From CAZMGT01 sp964565895 (GTDB taxonomy: Bacteria > Armatimonadota > Zipacnadia > UBA1398 > CAZMGT01), in the NCBI GenBank assembly GCA_964565895.1, contig CAZMGT010000001.1, positions 1 to 64,000 of the forward strand: DNA of 64,000 nucleotides. Direction: 5' to 3'. The first letter of the stretch is position 1. Every line of letters starts with the position of its first letter. The position numbers and the translations under genes were made by a program. Positions 16,616 through 25,770 of the stretch are shown piece by piece. The notes under the pieces were generated by a model. That model saw nothing but the letters and a program-made list of their open reading frames with translations, made no database searches and was not told where the DNA came from.

Positions 16616-18457
16616 CTACCTCGTCTTCCGAATCCACTTTTTCTTCTTTTTGCTATACCCCTGCTCCACCTTCCGGGGGTCGAAGTGCCATAGGTCGCTC
16701 CGCCGCTGCCGCTGGTGGAAGCACTGGTAGCCGGAGAGCGTGGAGGCGACCAAGCGCTTCGTCGTCCGCCGTACGACGTTGACCTCGGCCCACAGGGTAA
16801 GCAGCTTAACCCCTGTCTGGTGCGAGGGCATGATGCTGCAGATTATGTCGAACACGGAAAGGTTGCTTTGCGCGGCCTCCGTGCGCAGGCGCTCCAGGTC
16901 GGCCATTCGGCTTTCGTCTAGATAGGTCAGCTCGTGTGTCTCCCCATCCCAAACCAGGTCGTACTCGCCCGGCGTCTCCCGCCGGCGCAGCCTGAGCACC
17001 GAGCCCGAGGGGTAGCAGTAGCGCTCGTAAAACTCGCCTAGGCCAAACACCAGGCCCAAGTCCAAATTCGCCCAAGCAACGAGATCGTCGCCCTGCTCGT
17101 AGCGCAAGATGCACTCGCGCAAGCCAGACCGCCCGCCGTAAAACTCGCCGTCGATGCGCCGAATCTTCATCGTCCCCGCGCGGTAGTGGTGGTTGAGCAG
17201 GACGTAGCAAATCTCGTCCGGTGTCTCCACTACCTCGGGGTCCACGTCGACCTCGTCCTCTTCGCCAACGTCCTCCCACTGCGGGTCGTGGACGATCTGC
17301 GCCAGCTCGCCGTCTAGCCCCTGGTCCTCGAGAATTACATCGATGTCCTCACCGGAGACGGTATACGCGGCGACGATCGTTGGCACAAGCTGCTCGGGGA
17401 CGGAGGAGTAGTGATCGGGGATAAGCTCGGGCAGGGTCCAGCGCGAGGGGGCGGATTCGACCACGCGGTCGTTTGCCCGCAGGGCCTCGTCGAGCTTTTG
17501 CACGACCACGGGAAACGAGGGCTCATCGGGATAGACCTCGAGCGCCTCTTCGACGAGCACGGGGGTGGGGATCGAACAGCGCCGGCGCTCGATGAGCGCG
17601 ATTGCCTCGCGCACCTCGTCCTCGCTCACCTCAACCTCCTCGGGGGCAACCTCGGCCTCTTCCTCTTCCAGCTCCTCCTCGAGCGCCGCGGCCATTTCGG
17701 CGATCGCCCCACGCATGGGCTCGACCCAGCTCTCGGGCACCACGCGATGATCGGAGAGGACGACGAACTTCGGCGAGTCAAGCAGCGCGAGGAAATGGGC
17801 GATGGGGTCGAACGCCTCGGGATCTCTGCGCCAGCAGGCAAACTGCAACGCTTTGACGGACATCGGGGCGCCGACCTTGTCGAGCACGTCGCCCATAAGG
17901 GCCTCGTCGGAGTCCCTGGCGAGGCCGTCGAAGTTTTCTAAAATAGCATCGGCCTCGGCGGAGTCCTCGAAGAAGTTATCGAGGAGGACGTCCTCAACAT
18001 CGTCGCTTTCCACCTGAAGGAGCCATTCGATAAGGCCCACTTTGCCATCCGGCGTGCGGAAGTATGCCGGGCGGGAGGCGACGAAGTTATGCACCACCTG
18101 GGCGGTTTCCTTGGGCCCCTGCTGCTTGGCCAAGGCCACCTGGCGGGCGAGGTCCTCCTCGGCCATTGGTTTTCCCGGGCCACGTAAAATGGCGCGAATT
18201 GCGCCCTCGAGCGCTGCCTCGCCGGCGTCGACGCGCGCTTGAATTTCCCAGCGCCGGCCGTCGGAGGTAAACCGCTCGCTCTCCTGCAACACGGCGCGGA
18301 TTACGCCCTGGGGAAGGTCGAATCCGCGCTCTTTAAGCGCGCGGGCAAGCGCCGGGACACGGAGCGGTTCGTCGCTTGCCGCGAGGATCTCGTGAATTTG
18401 GTCCTCAAAAAACGTGCGCGCGCAGCTCTGCAGCGCTTCCCCGGACGGTTCAGGCAA
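16616..18457 (-). CDS. Unknown 613-residue protein with HARE/winged-helix-like segments
   Basis: I do not recognise this protein as a named family. The N-terminal 150 residues contain at least two helical segments resembling HARE-HTH/winged-helix units (RVPALARALKERGFDLPQG; KPMAEEDLARQVALAKQQG), and another similar segment follows the acidic stretch. Two strongly acidic linkers rich in Glu (about 270-290 and 405-420) divide it. The C-terminal 180 residues look globular, with a very basic end (KKKKKWIRKTR), and no signal peptide or membrane segment is seen. The TTG at 18457 is a weak start, so the N-terminus is uncertain. It sits between tlyA and gltX on one strand. Nucleic-acid binding is my inference from the winged-helix-like segments and basic tail. 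Confidence 0.6.
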   Translation of the reverse strand: MPEPSGEALQSCARTFFEDQIHEILAASDEPLRVPALARALKERGFDLPQGVIRAVLQESERFTSDGRRWEIQARVDAGEAALEGAIRAILRGPGKPMAEEDLARQVALAKQQGPKETAQVVHNFVASRPAYFRTPDGKVGLIEWLLQVESDDVEDVLLDNFFEDSAEADAILENFDGLARDSDEALMGDVLDKVGAPMSVKALQFACWRRDPEAFDPIAHFLALLDSPKFVVLSDHRVVPESWVEPMRGAIAEMAAALEEELEEEEAEVAPEEVEVSEDEVREAIALIERRRCSIPTPVLVEEALEVYPDEPSFPVVVQKLDEALRANDRVVESAPSRWTLPELIPDHYSSVPEQLVPTIVAAYTVSGEDIDVILEDQGLDGELAQIVHDPQWEDVGEEDEVDVDPEVVETPDEICYVLLNHHYRAGTMKIRRIDGEFYGGRSGLRECILRYEQGDDLVAWANLDLGLVFGLGEFYERYCYPSGSVLRLRRRETPGEYDLVWDGETHELTYLDESRMADLERLRTEAAQSNLSVFDIICSIMPSHQTGVKLLTLWAEVNVVRRTTKRLVASTLSGYQCFHQRQRRSDLWHFDPRKVEQGYSKKKKKWIRKTR

Positions 18458-18523
18458 TCGCCGAGCACCCCCAATGTGTTCCCCGGCCCCGCACGGGCTC
18501 GAGGCTCCGCTGGTCTGCTCGCT

Positions 18524-19378
18524 TCAACCTCCCCTGCGGCGATTCCTTCCGCTGTGCGCGGCCTCGACCGCCGCGGCGATCTCCTCCGCGCCCAGCGCGG
18601 GCTGTGTCGCAAGCTGCTCAGGCAGCCAGTGCGCGAAGAACTCCACGTTGCCCTTCGGCCCGCGCAGGGGCGAGGGGGATAGGGCAAGGCAGCGCAGGTT
18701 GAGCTTCTCGGCGGCGGCTAGCACACTGGCAATTGCCGCGCGATGGGCCGCCGGGTCGCGCACCACGCCCCCGCGACCGACGAGCTCGGGTCCCACCTCA
18801 AACTGGGGCTTTATTAGCCCGACGATTCCCAGCGGTTCCTCGCCGAGCAAGGGCGCGGCCGCGGGGAGGATTTTCGCGAGCGAGATAAACGAAACGTCAA
18901 TACAGACAAGGTCCGCGGGCTCGCCGATGTCCGCGGGGCGCAGATAGCGGGCGTTTTTTCCCTCGAGCGGGATCACGCGGCTGTCCGCGCGGAGCTTGGG
19001 GTGGAGCTGCCCTCGGCCGACGTCCACAGCGTAAACCCTGCGCGCCCCGCGCTGCAGCAGGCAGTCCGTAAACCCGCCCGTGCTTGCCCCAATGTCCACA
19101 GCGACGGCGCCGGAGACATCTAGGCCAAAGCTGTCCAGCGCCGCGGCGAGCTTTGCCCCACCCCGGCTGACGAACGGGTGCTCCGGCCCGCGAACGACGA
19201 TCTCCGCGTCGGCGCGGATAAGTGTGCCGGGTTTGTCCTGCACCTCGCCGTTGACAAGCACGTTGCCGGCCATAATCGCCCCGCGCGCCTGCTCGCGCGA
19301 GGGGAACAGCCCGCGTTGGACCAAAAGCACATCTAGCCGCGCCTTGCTTGGGGCGCCGTCGCTGCGGAACCGGCCCAT
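18524..19378 (-). CDS. tlyA: TlyA-family S4-domain rRNA methyltransferase
   Basis: A 284-residue protein with an N-terminal S4 RNA-binding domain (about 12-70: ARLDVLLVQRGLFPSR) and an FtsJ/RrmJ-like SAM methyltransferase domain. The SAM site is DIGASTGGFTDCLLQRGA. TlyA proteins 2'-O-methylate 16S and 23S rRNA, which affects capreomycin sensitivity, and were once called haemolysins. The start is ATG at 19378; the frame extends further upstream, but that would run through the divergent copA start. It shares an 85-base intergenic region with copA. Confidence 0.9.
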   Translation of the reverse strand: MGRFRSDGAPSKARLDVLLVQRGLFPSREQARGAIMAGNVLVNGEVQDKPGTLIRADAEIVVRGPEHPFVSRGGAKLAAALDSFGLDVSGAVAVDIGASTGGFTDCLLQRGARRVYAVDVGRGQLHPKLRADSRVIPLEGKNARYLRPADIGEPADLVCIDVSFISLAKILPAAAPLLGEEPLGIVGLIKPQFEVGPELVGRGGVVRDPAAHRAAIASVLAAAEKLNLRCLALSPSPLRGPKGNVEFFAHWLPEQLATQPALGAEEIAAAVEAAHSGRNRRRGG

Positions 19379-19463
19379 TGCCGCCACCTGTTGAGATAAG
19401 TGTAAACGATAGCTCAAGAAGTTGCACTTCCTGCCCCACGCCGCGGAAAGTTGAGGGAAAGCG

Positions 19464-21629
19464 ATGGCCGAGCACACGCTGCGCCTGGCGATTAGCGGAA
19501 TGAGCTGCGCGAGCTGCGCGGCGCGGATCGAGCGCGCCCTGCGCAGCGTTCCCGGTGTCGTCGAGGCCACGGTGAACTTCGCCGACGAATCCGCCTCCGT
19601 GCGCCTGAGCGACGGGGCAACGGTGGCCCAGCTCATCGAGGCCGTGCGCGCCGCGGGCTACGACGCCGCGGCCGAGGAGGAGGCCGACGCCCTCGAGCAG
19701 CTCCGGCGCGAGCAAGAGCGTGAGCTGCGCGCGAACCTGCGGCTGTTCGTCTTCGGCGCTGTGCTTACCGCGGCAATAATGGCCCTGGGCTGGCTTTTCC
19801 GCGGGCAGTGGGCGGCCTGGGCGCTGCTCGCCTTGGCCACGCCGGTGCAGGTGCTCGTCGGTGGGCCGTTTTACGTGCGCGCTGCCGCCGCGTTGCGCCG
19901 CGGCTCGGCGAACATGGACCTGCTCGTGGCCTTGGGCGCGACGGCGGCCTATGGCTATAGCCTGGCCCTTGTCCTCGGGGGCAAGCATGAGGGGCTATAT
20001 TTCGACTCCGCAGCGGCGATCCTCACGCTGATCACCCTGGGCAAGTATCTTGAGGCAAAGGCCAAGCGCCGCGCTGCCGACGCTATTCGCAGCCTGCTTA
20101 ACCTCGCGCCCGAGACGGCCATCGTCGTGCGCGACGGCGCAGAGCAGGAGAAGCCCGCAAGCGACGTGCGCCTGGGCGAGCTTATTCGCGTGCGCCCGGG
20201 GATGCGCATACCCGTAGACGGCGTTGTCGTCGAGGGCCAGTCGGCAGTAGATGAGTCCGCGATTACCGGGGAGAGCGTCCCCGTGGCCAAGGGGCCGGGG
20301 GACGAGGTCGTCGCGGGGACCGTTAACACGGAGGGGTCGTTCGTCTTCCGCGCCACGCGTGTGGGGCGCGACACGGAGCTTGCGCGCATCGTGCGTCTCG
20401 TCGCCGAGGCCCAGGCGACAAGGCCGCCCATTCAGCGTCTGGCAGACAGGGTAGCCGCGGTGTTTGTCCCGGCTGTGGTTGCCGTTGCCGCGGGGACGTT
20501 TTTGCTCTGGCTTTTCGCGGCAAAGCCCGGCGACTTGGCTTGGGCGGTGCGCGTGGCCGTTGCCGTGTTGGTAATCGCCTGCCCCTGCGCAATGGGGCTG
20601 GCCACGCCTGTCGCGGTAATGGTGGGCAGCGGCGTGGCTGCAGAGCGCGGGCTGCTTTTCCGCAGCGCCGCCGCTCTGGAGCGGCTTGCTCGGGCAACCG
20701 TGTGCGTGTTCGACAAAACGGGCACGCTAACCACGGGCCAACCCGCGGTAGACGATGTTCGCGCCTGGAAAATGGACGAACGCGAGCTTTTGCGCCTTGC
20801 CGGGGCGGTGGAGGCGCTCTCTGAGCACCCGTTGGCGCGGGCGATCGCTGGTGCGGCAGGCAAGCAGGCGGGCAAACTCGGGCGGGCAAGCGACTTTCGC
20901 TCCACTCCAGGCCACGGGGCGGAGGGGGTAGTCAACGGACGCCGCCTGGCCGTGGGCCGGCAAACGTATGTGCTGGGCGAGGGGTTATCCGCGCCAGAGG
21001 AGCTAACCGCGCAGGCCGAGGCCTGGCGCGCGGAGGGGAAAACCGTCGTTTGGGTCGCAGTAGACAGGCAGCCGGCGGGGATCATCGCTCTTTCGGACAG
21101 CGTCGCCCCCGGTGCCGCAGAGACCGTGCGCAGGCTGCGCCGGCGCGGGCTGCGCGTGGCTTTGCTCACGGGCGATGCTGAGGCGACCGCGCGCAGCGTT
21201 GCCCGGAGCGTGGGGATCGACGAGGTTCTCGCCGAGGTTCGGCCCGAGGGCAAAGCGGAGCGCATTGCCGAGCTGCAGCGCCGCGGCGATGTCGTGGCTA
21301 TGGTCGGCGACGGAATAAACGATGCTCCGGCGCTCGCGCGCGCCGACGTGGGCATTGCCTTGGGCGCGGGGGCCGATGCGGCGATCGAAAGCGCCGAGGT
21401 AACCCTGGCCACGCGCGACCTGTTGGCCGTGGCTCGCGCGCTCGACCTCAGCCGGGCAACGCTGCGCACGATTAAGCAAAACCTGTTTTGGGCGTTTGGC
21501 TACAACGTGGCTGCGATCCCCCTCGCCGCGGCGGGGCTGCTCTCGCCCATTGTCGCCGCCGCGGCAATGGCGTTTAGCTCGGTAAGTGTGGTGACAAACT
21601 CCCTGCGGCTAAAGCGCTGGCGGGGCTAA
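19464..21629 (+). CDS. copA: Copper-exporting P1B-type ATPase
   Basis: A 721-residue heavy-metal ATPase that pumps Cu(I) out of the cytoplasm. One N-terminal HMA domain carries MSCASC (Cys15, Cys18). The transmembrane metal site is CPC at 373-375. The phosphorylated Asp417 is in DKTGTLT, and SEHPLA and GDGIND are present. The final helices contain the YN and MxxSS signatures that mark Cu(I) over Zn(II) ATPases. No CsoR, CueR or copper chaperone gene lies beside it, so its regulator is elsewhere. Confidence 0.95.
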   Translation: MAEHTLRLAISGMSCASCAARIERALRSVPGVVEATVNFADESASVRLSDGATVAQLIEAVRAAGYDAAAEEEADALEQLRREQERELRANLRLFVFGAVLTAAIMALGWLFRGQWAAWALLALATPVQVLVGGPFYVRAAAALRRGSANMDLLVALGATAAYGYSLALVLGGKHEGLYFDSAAAILTLITLGKYLEAKAKRRAADAIRSLLNLAPETAIVVRDGAEQEKPASDVRLGELIRVRPGMRIPVDGVVVEGQSAVDESAITGESVPVAKGPGDEVVAGTVNTEGSFVFRATRVGRDTELARIVRLVAEAQATRPPIQRLADRVAAVFVPAVVAVAAGTFLLWLFAAKPGDLAWAVRVAVAVLVIACPCAMGLATPVAVMVGSGVAAERGLLFRSAAALERLARATVCVFDKTGTLTTGQPAVDDVRAWKMDERELLRLAGAVEALSEHPLARAIAGAAGKQAGKLGRASDFRSTPGHGAEGVVNGRRLAVGRQTYVLGEGLSAPEELTAQAEAWRAEGKTVVWVAVDRQPAGIIALSDSVAPGAAETVRRLRRRGLRVALLTGDAEATARSVARSVGIDEVLAEVRPEGKAERIAELQRRGDVVAMVGDGINDAPALARADVGIALGAGADAAIESAEVTLATRDLLAVARALDLSRATLRTIKQNLFWAFGYNVAAIPLAAAGLLSPIVAAAAMAFSSVSVVTNSLRLKRWRG

Positions 21630-21700
21630 GCCCAGGCGCAGGGCCGGCCGCCGAGGCCGGGGAATAGCGCGTTGCACTTGCTCGCTTGCGGAGGCTTGCG

Positions 21701-22867
21701 GTGAACCGCTGGGCAACGCGCAACGTCGTCGTCCTTGGCCTGGTAAGCTTCTTCACCGACGCCCACAGCGAGACGATCCTCGCCTTGCTCCCGCAGTTTC
21801 TCGCGAATGTCCTGGGGCTGCCCAAGTCGGCTATCGGGGCGATCGAGGGGCTGGCCGAGGCCACGGCAAGCGCGTTAAATATTGGCTCGGGCTGGCTTTC
21901 GGACAGGCTGCGCGCGCGCAAGAGTTTCGCCGCGCTGGGCTATGCCCTGTCTACAGCGGCCAAGGCGTGTTGGGCGGTGGTGGCCACGCTGCCGGGAGCG
22001 CTGGCCGTGCGCCTGGTAGACCGCGTGGGCAAGGGCGTGCGCACGTCGCCGCGCGACGCCATGCTCGCCGCCTCGGTCGTGGCCGAGGTGCGCGGGCGCG
22101 CGTTTGGCTTTCACCGGGCAATGGACACCGCCGGCGCGGTGCTCGGCTCGGCTGCGGCGTTTGGCCTGCTCGCCCTGCTCTCCGGCGACTACCGCATGGC
22201 GTTTGCCCTTGCTGCAATTCCCGGCGCGCTGGCCGTATTGCTCATCGCCCTTGGCGCGCAAGAGGTTGCTCCGGCCGCTAAAGCGGGGGAGAGCGAGGCC
22301 CTCGGGCGGGGGCTGACGGGCGCGTTTGCGCGGTTTGTTATCGTCAACGGGCTGTTTGCTCTGGGGGCGTTTTCCTACGCGTTCTTTTTGCTGCGCGCCG
22401 AGGATGTGGGCATCGCCGCGCGGGCGGTTCCCCTAGTCTACCTTGGCTATAACATCGTCTACGCCCTGTGCTCGTTCCCCGCAGGAGCGCTAGTGGATAA
22501 GTTAGGGCGCAAGACGACGTTGCTTTTCGCCTATCTGCTCTTCGCCGCGTGCTGCGCGCTTATGGCGCTTTCGCGCCGGCCGTGGCAGGCAATGGTGGCT
22601 ATGGCGGCCTACGCCTTGCACAGCGGCCTAGTGAATCCGGCGTCCAAGGCGTTGGTCTCCGACCTGTCGCGTGAGGTGAGCAGAGGCACGGCGATGGGCA
22701 TATACCACGGGACGACGGGCGCCGCCGCGCTTTTGGCAAGCGTGGTTGCCGGCGTGCTGTGGGACAGGGTATCGCCGGGGGCGCCGTTTGCCGTCGGGGC
22801 GGGGCTTTCGCTGCTCGCCGCGGCCGTGGGCGCTGTGGTCCTGCGCGTGCCTTCGGCCGAGAGATAA
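21701..22867 (+). CDS. Major facilitator superfamily transporter
   Basis: About 388 residues with roughly 12 hydrophobic segments. GTG at 21701 is preceded by GGAGG with a 6-base gap, better than the TTG at 21686. The first loop contains GWLSDRLRARK, a variant of the MFS motif A, and a second RxGKGVRTSPRD loop follows helix 4; this form is common in a poorly characterised MFS group. The substrate is unknown. It lies about 70 bases after copA on the same strand, but nothing shows that it carries copper. Confidence 0.85.
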   Translation: MNRWATRNVVVLGLVSFFTDAHSETILALLPQFLANVLGLPKSAIGAIEGLAEATASALNIGSGWLSDRLRARKSFAALGYALSTAAKACWAVVATLPGALAVRLVDRVGKGVRTSPRDAMLAASVVAEVRGRAFGFHRAMDTAGAVLGSAAAFGLLALLSGDYRMAFALAAIPGALAVLLIALGAQEVAPAAKAGESEALGRGLTGAFARFVIVNGLFALGAFSYAFFLLRAEDVGIAARAVPLVYLGYNIVYALCSFPAGALVDKLGRKTTLLFAYLLFAACCALMALSRRPWQAMVAMAAYALHSGLVNPASKALVSDLSREVSRGTAMGIYHGTTGAAALLASVVAGVLWDRVSPGAPFAVGAGLSLLAAAVGAVVLRVPSAER

Positions 22868-22915
22868 GCGGGCGCTCGGCCAACGCAAGACGATTTCCTA
22901 CGCGCCGGCGCGGCG

Positions 22916-22944
22916 TTGTGCAGGGCACGGCGATGTGCTACATT
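22916..22944 (+). promoter_or_regulatory. Promoter of menaquinone operon
   Basis: TTGTGC, 17 bases, TACATT, with TGC before the -10, which makes an extended -10. It is about 43 bases upstream of the UbiD-family start and downstream of the MFS gene, so the menaquinone genes can be transcribed apart from copA. Confidence 0.6.
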
Positions 22945-22987
22945 TCCCCACGGCCTTTCCCGAGAAAAGCGTTTGCGGAGCGGAAAA

Positions 22988-24433
22988 ATGGCCTATCGCG
23001 GACTTGGCGAGTTTATCGCCGCGCTCGAGCGCGCCGGCGAGCTTAAGCGCATCCGCACCCCGCTGAGCTGGGACCTGGAGATCGCCGAGGTTACCGACAG
23101 GGTAAGCAAGCGGGGCGGGCCGGCGCTGCTCTTTGAGCACGTGGTCGGCTACGACGTGCCTGTGCTCACAAATGCCTTCGGCTCGCCGCGGCGCATGGCC
23201 CTGGCGCTTGGGGTAGACGACGTTGAGGAGATCGCCCAGCGCCTGGCCGGCGTTATCCGCAAGGGCCCGCCGGACGGCCTGCTGGACAGGATGCGCACCC
23301 TGGCCGAGGTGTTTCGCCTGGGGGCGTATATGCCCAAGGTGGTGCGCACCGGGCGGTGTAAGGAGGTCATCCTCCGGGACGACGAGGTGGATTTGCTCTC
23401 CATGCCCGTGCTTAAGTGCTGGCCGGGCGACGGGGGGAGGTTTATCACCCTGCCCATGGTGTTTGCCAAAAGCCCGCGCACGGGCGTGCAAAACGCAGGG
23501 ATGTATCGCCTGCACGTCTACGACTCGCGCACCACGGGCATGCACTGGCATGTGCATAAAACCGGCGCGGAGATCTTTCGCTATTTCCAACAGCGCGGCG
23601 AGCCCATGGAGGTCGCCGTTGCCCTGGGCGGCGACCCCGCGGTGACCTACGCGGCTACCGCGCCCCTGCCCGACGGCTTCGACGAGATGATCTTCGCCGG
23701 CTTCCTCCGCCAGCGCGCCGTGGAGATGGTCCGCTGCGAAACGGTTGACCTGCTCGTTCCCGCTGACGCAGAGTACGTCCTCGAGGGCACCGTGGACCCG
23801 AACGAAAGCCGCCTCGAAGGCCCGTTCGGCGACCACACGGGCTATTACTCCCAGCCCGCGGACTATCCCGTGTTTCGCGTGCGCTGCATCACGCGCGCCG
23901 AGCGGCCGATCTACCCGGCAACCGTTGTCGGCCGGCCGCCCATGGAAGACTGCTATCTCGCGAAGGCCACGGAGCGCATCTTTCTCCCCCTAATCCAAAC
24001 CGTGCTCCCCGAGGTCGTGGACATCAACCTCCCCATAGAGGGCGTGTTTCACAACCTGGCGTTTGTCTCCATTCGCAAGAGCTACCCCGGGCAAGCGAGG
24101 AAGGTTATGCACGCCCTGTGGGGCATGGGGCAGATGATGTTTACGAAAATTATCGTCGTCTTCGACGAGGAGGTTAACGTGCACGATCTAAGCGAGGTGC
24201 TCTGGCGCCTGGGGAGCAACGTTGATCCGCGGCGCGACACGGTTTTTGTAGACGGGCCGGTGGACATTCTCGACCACGCCGCGCCCGCAGTCGGCTACGG
24301 GAGCAAAATGGGCATTGACGCCACGCGAAAGCTGCCCGAGGAGGGCTATACGCGGCCCTGGCCGGAGGAGATCGCCATGTCCCCGGAGGTGAAGCGGAAG
24401 ATCGACGAGCTGTGGGGACGGCTCGGGCTTTAG
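22988..24433 (+). CDS. UbiD-family decarboxylase, menaquinone pathway
   Basis: A 481-residue prenylated-FMN decarboxylase. Family signatures include MHWHVHKTG and EGPFGDHTGYYS, which hold substrate and the prFMN-metal site. In a futalosine-type cluster such a UbiD (MqnL-type) is proposed to remove the carboxyl group of the naphthoate ring. ATG at 22988 has GGAG seven bases upstream; the ORF extends further but would contain the promoter at 22916-22944. It is the first gene of an operon with menG, ubiX, ubiA and mqnE. The UbiX needed to make its cofactor is in the same operon. Confidence 0.9.
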   Translation: MAYRGLGEFIAALERAGELKRIRTPLSWDLEIAEVTDRVSKRGGPALLFEHVVGYDVPVLTNAFGSPRRMALALGVDDVEEIAQRLAGVIRKGPPDGLLDRMRTLAEVFRLGAYMPKVVRTGRCKEVILRDDEVDLLSMPVLKCWPGDGGRFITLPMVFAKSPRTGVQNAGMYRLHVYDSRTTGMHWHVHKTGAEIFRYFQQRGEPMEVAVALGGDPAVTYAATAPLPDGFDEMIFAGFLRQRAVEMVRCETVDLLVPADAEYVLEGTVDPNESRLEGPFGDHTGYYSQPADYPVFRVRCITRAERPIYPATVVGRPPMEDCYLAKATERIFLPLIQTVLPEVVDINLPIEGVFHNLAFVSIRKSYPGQARKVMHALWGMGQMMFTKIIVVFDEEVNVHDLSEVLWRLGSNVDPRRDTVFVDGPVDILDHAAPAVGYGSKMGIDATRKLPEEGYTRPWPEEIAMSPEVKRKIDELWGRLGL

Positions 24434-24435
24434 CG

Positions 24436-25146
24436 ATGTCCCGGGGGCAAGACGTGCGGGCGATGTTCTCGAAAATCGCCCGGACGTACGACCTGTTGAA
24501 CACTGTGCTCAGCTTTGGCCGGCACCATGCCTGGCGGCGGGAGTTTGCCGCGGAGCTCCTCGCCGGCCTGGGCGAAAGGCCGGTTGTTCTCGAGGTCTGC
24601 GCGGGAACGGGCGACACGGCCCTTGCCTGTACTCAGCGCTGCGCGCATTGCCGCGTTGTCGGCATAGACTTCTCCCAGCCGATGCTCGCTGTTTTTTTAA
24701 AAAAGGCCGCGCGCCGCGGGGTTAGCGGGCGAACGCTGGTTATCTGCGCCGACGCCCTGCGCCTGCCCGTGGCCGGTGGCTCGTGCGACGCGGTGGCCTG
24801 CACCTGGGGGGCGCGAAACCTGAGCGACCTTGCCGCCGGCGTGCGCGAGATGTGGCGCTGCCTACGCCCGGGGGGGCGGCTTGGGGTAATTGATTTCTTC
24901 CGGCCTGAGGCAAACCTGGCCCACTGCCTCGCCTCGTGGTATGTTAAGCTGGTGATCCCGCCCCTGGGCGGGCTGCTCTCGCGCGACCTGCGGGCGTATG
25001 CCTACCTGCCGGGGTCTATCGCCCGCTTTGCCAGCCGGGGCGAGTTCGCCGAGCTGCTCAAAGGCGTGGGCTTTGAAAACATTCGCACGCGCGAGATGAC
25101 CCTGGGCGTGGCTACGCTGTTTTTCGCGGAAAAACCCGCGCGCTAG
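24436..25146 (+). CDS. menG: Demethylmenaquinone methyltransferase
   Basis: A 236-residue class I SAM methyltransferase of the UbiE/MenG family that adds the ring methyl group in the last step of menaquinone synthesis. The N-terminal FSKIARTYDLLNTVLSFG segment and the SAM motif VLEVCAGTGD are typical, as is GARNL in the middle. ATG at 24436 lies 2 bases after the UbiD stop. Nearby ubiA and mqnE favour MenG over ubiquinone UbiE. Confidence 0.93.
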   Translation: MSRGQDVRAMFSKIARTYDLLNTVLSFGRHHAWRREFAAELLAGLGERPVVLEVCAGTGDTALACTQRCAHCRVVGIDFSQPMLAVFLKKAARRGVSGRTLVICADALRLPVAGGSCDAVACTWGARNLSDLAAGVREMWRCLRPGGRLGVIDFFRPEANLAHCLASWYVKLVIPPLGGLLSRDLRAYAYLPGSIARFASRGEFAELLKGVGFENIRTREMTLGVATLFFAEKPAR

Positions 25147-25176
25147 CCCGCGCGCCGCCCGGGCGAGGGGCCGAAG

Positions 25177-25770
25177 ATGGAGTATATCATTGCCATAACG
25201 GGAGCGACGGGCGCGATCTACGGCGTGCGCCTGCTGCGCAGGATCGCCCAGGCGGGGGCCACGGTGCACCTGGTCATCTCGCCCACGGGCGCGAAGATCG
25301 TCGCCGACGAGCTGGGCTTTGAGGGCGACCTGCGCAGCCCGCAGGCCGCGCGCCTGGCGGGCGAGCACGCCCAGCGCGTTGTCTGGCATGCGCACGAGGA
25401 GCTAACCGCGCCGATTGCCAGCGGCTCCTACCCCTGCGCGGGGATGGCCATCTGCCCGTGCAGCATGGGCACCCTGGGGCGGATCGCCTCCGGGGTGTCG
25501 AGCGATCTCGTCGCCCGGGCGGCCGACGTTATGCTTAAGGAGCGGCGGCCGCTGGTGCTTGTCGTGCGCGAGGCCCCGCTTTCTGTGATTCACCTAAAGA
25601 ACATGCTCGCCGTCGCCGAGGCTGGAGCAATCGTGCTTCCCGCGGCGCCGGTGTTTTATACCAAGCCCAAAACAATCGACGAGCTTGTGGACACCGTCGT
25701 CGCCCGCGCGGCAAAGCACCTTGGCCTGTCATTTGGGGACGATCCGCAGTGGAGGGGGCGGGAGCGGTGA
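25177..25770 (+). CDS. ubiX: Flavin prenyltransferase
   Basis: A 197-residue flavoprotein of the UbiX/Pad1 family that makes prenylated FMN from FMN and dimethylallyl phosphate. It begins IIAITGATGAIYG, has CPCSMGTLGRIASG at the FMN/prenyl site, and a VREAPLS segment. It supplies the cofactor for the UbiD two genes upstream. Its stop codon overlaps the likely ubiA start by four bases (GTGA). Confidence 0.95.
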   Translation: MEYIIAITGATGAIYGVRLLRRIAQAGATVHLVISPTGAKIVADELGFEGDLRSPQAARLAGEHAQRVVWHAHEELTAPIASGSYPCAGMAICPCSMGTLGRIASGVSSDLVARAADVMLKERRPLVLVVREAPLSVIHLKNMLAVAEAGAIVLPAAPVFYTKPKTIDELVDTVVARAAKHLGLSFGDDPQWRGRER

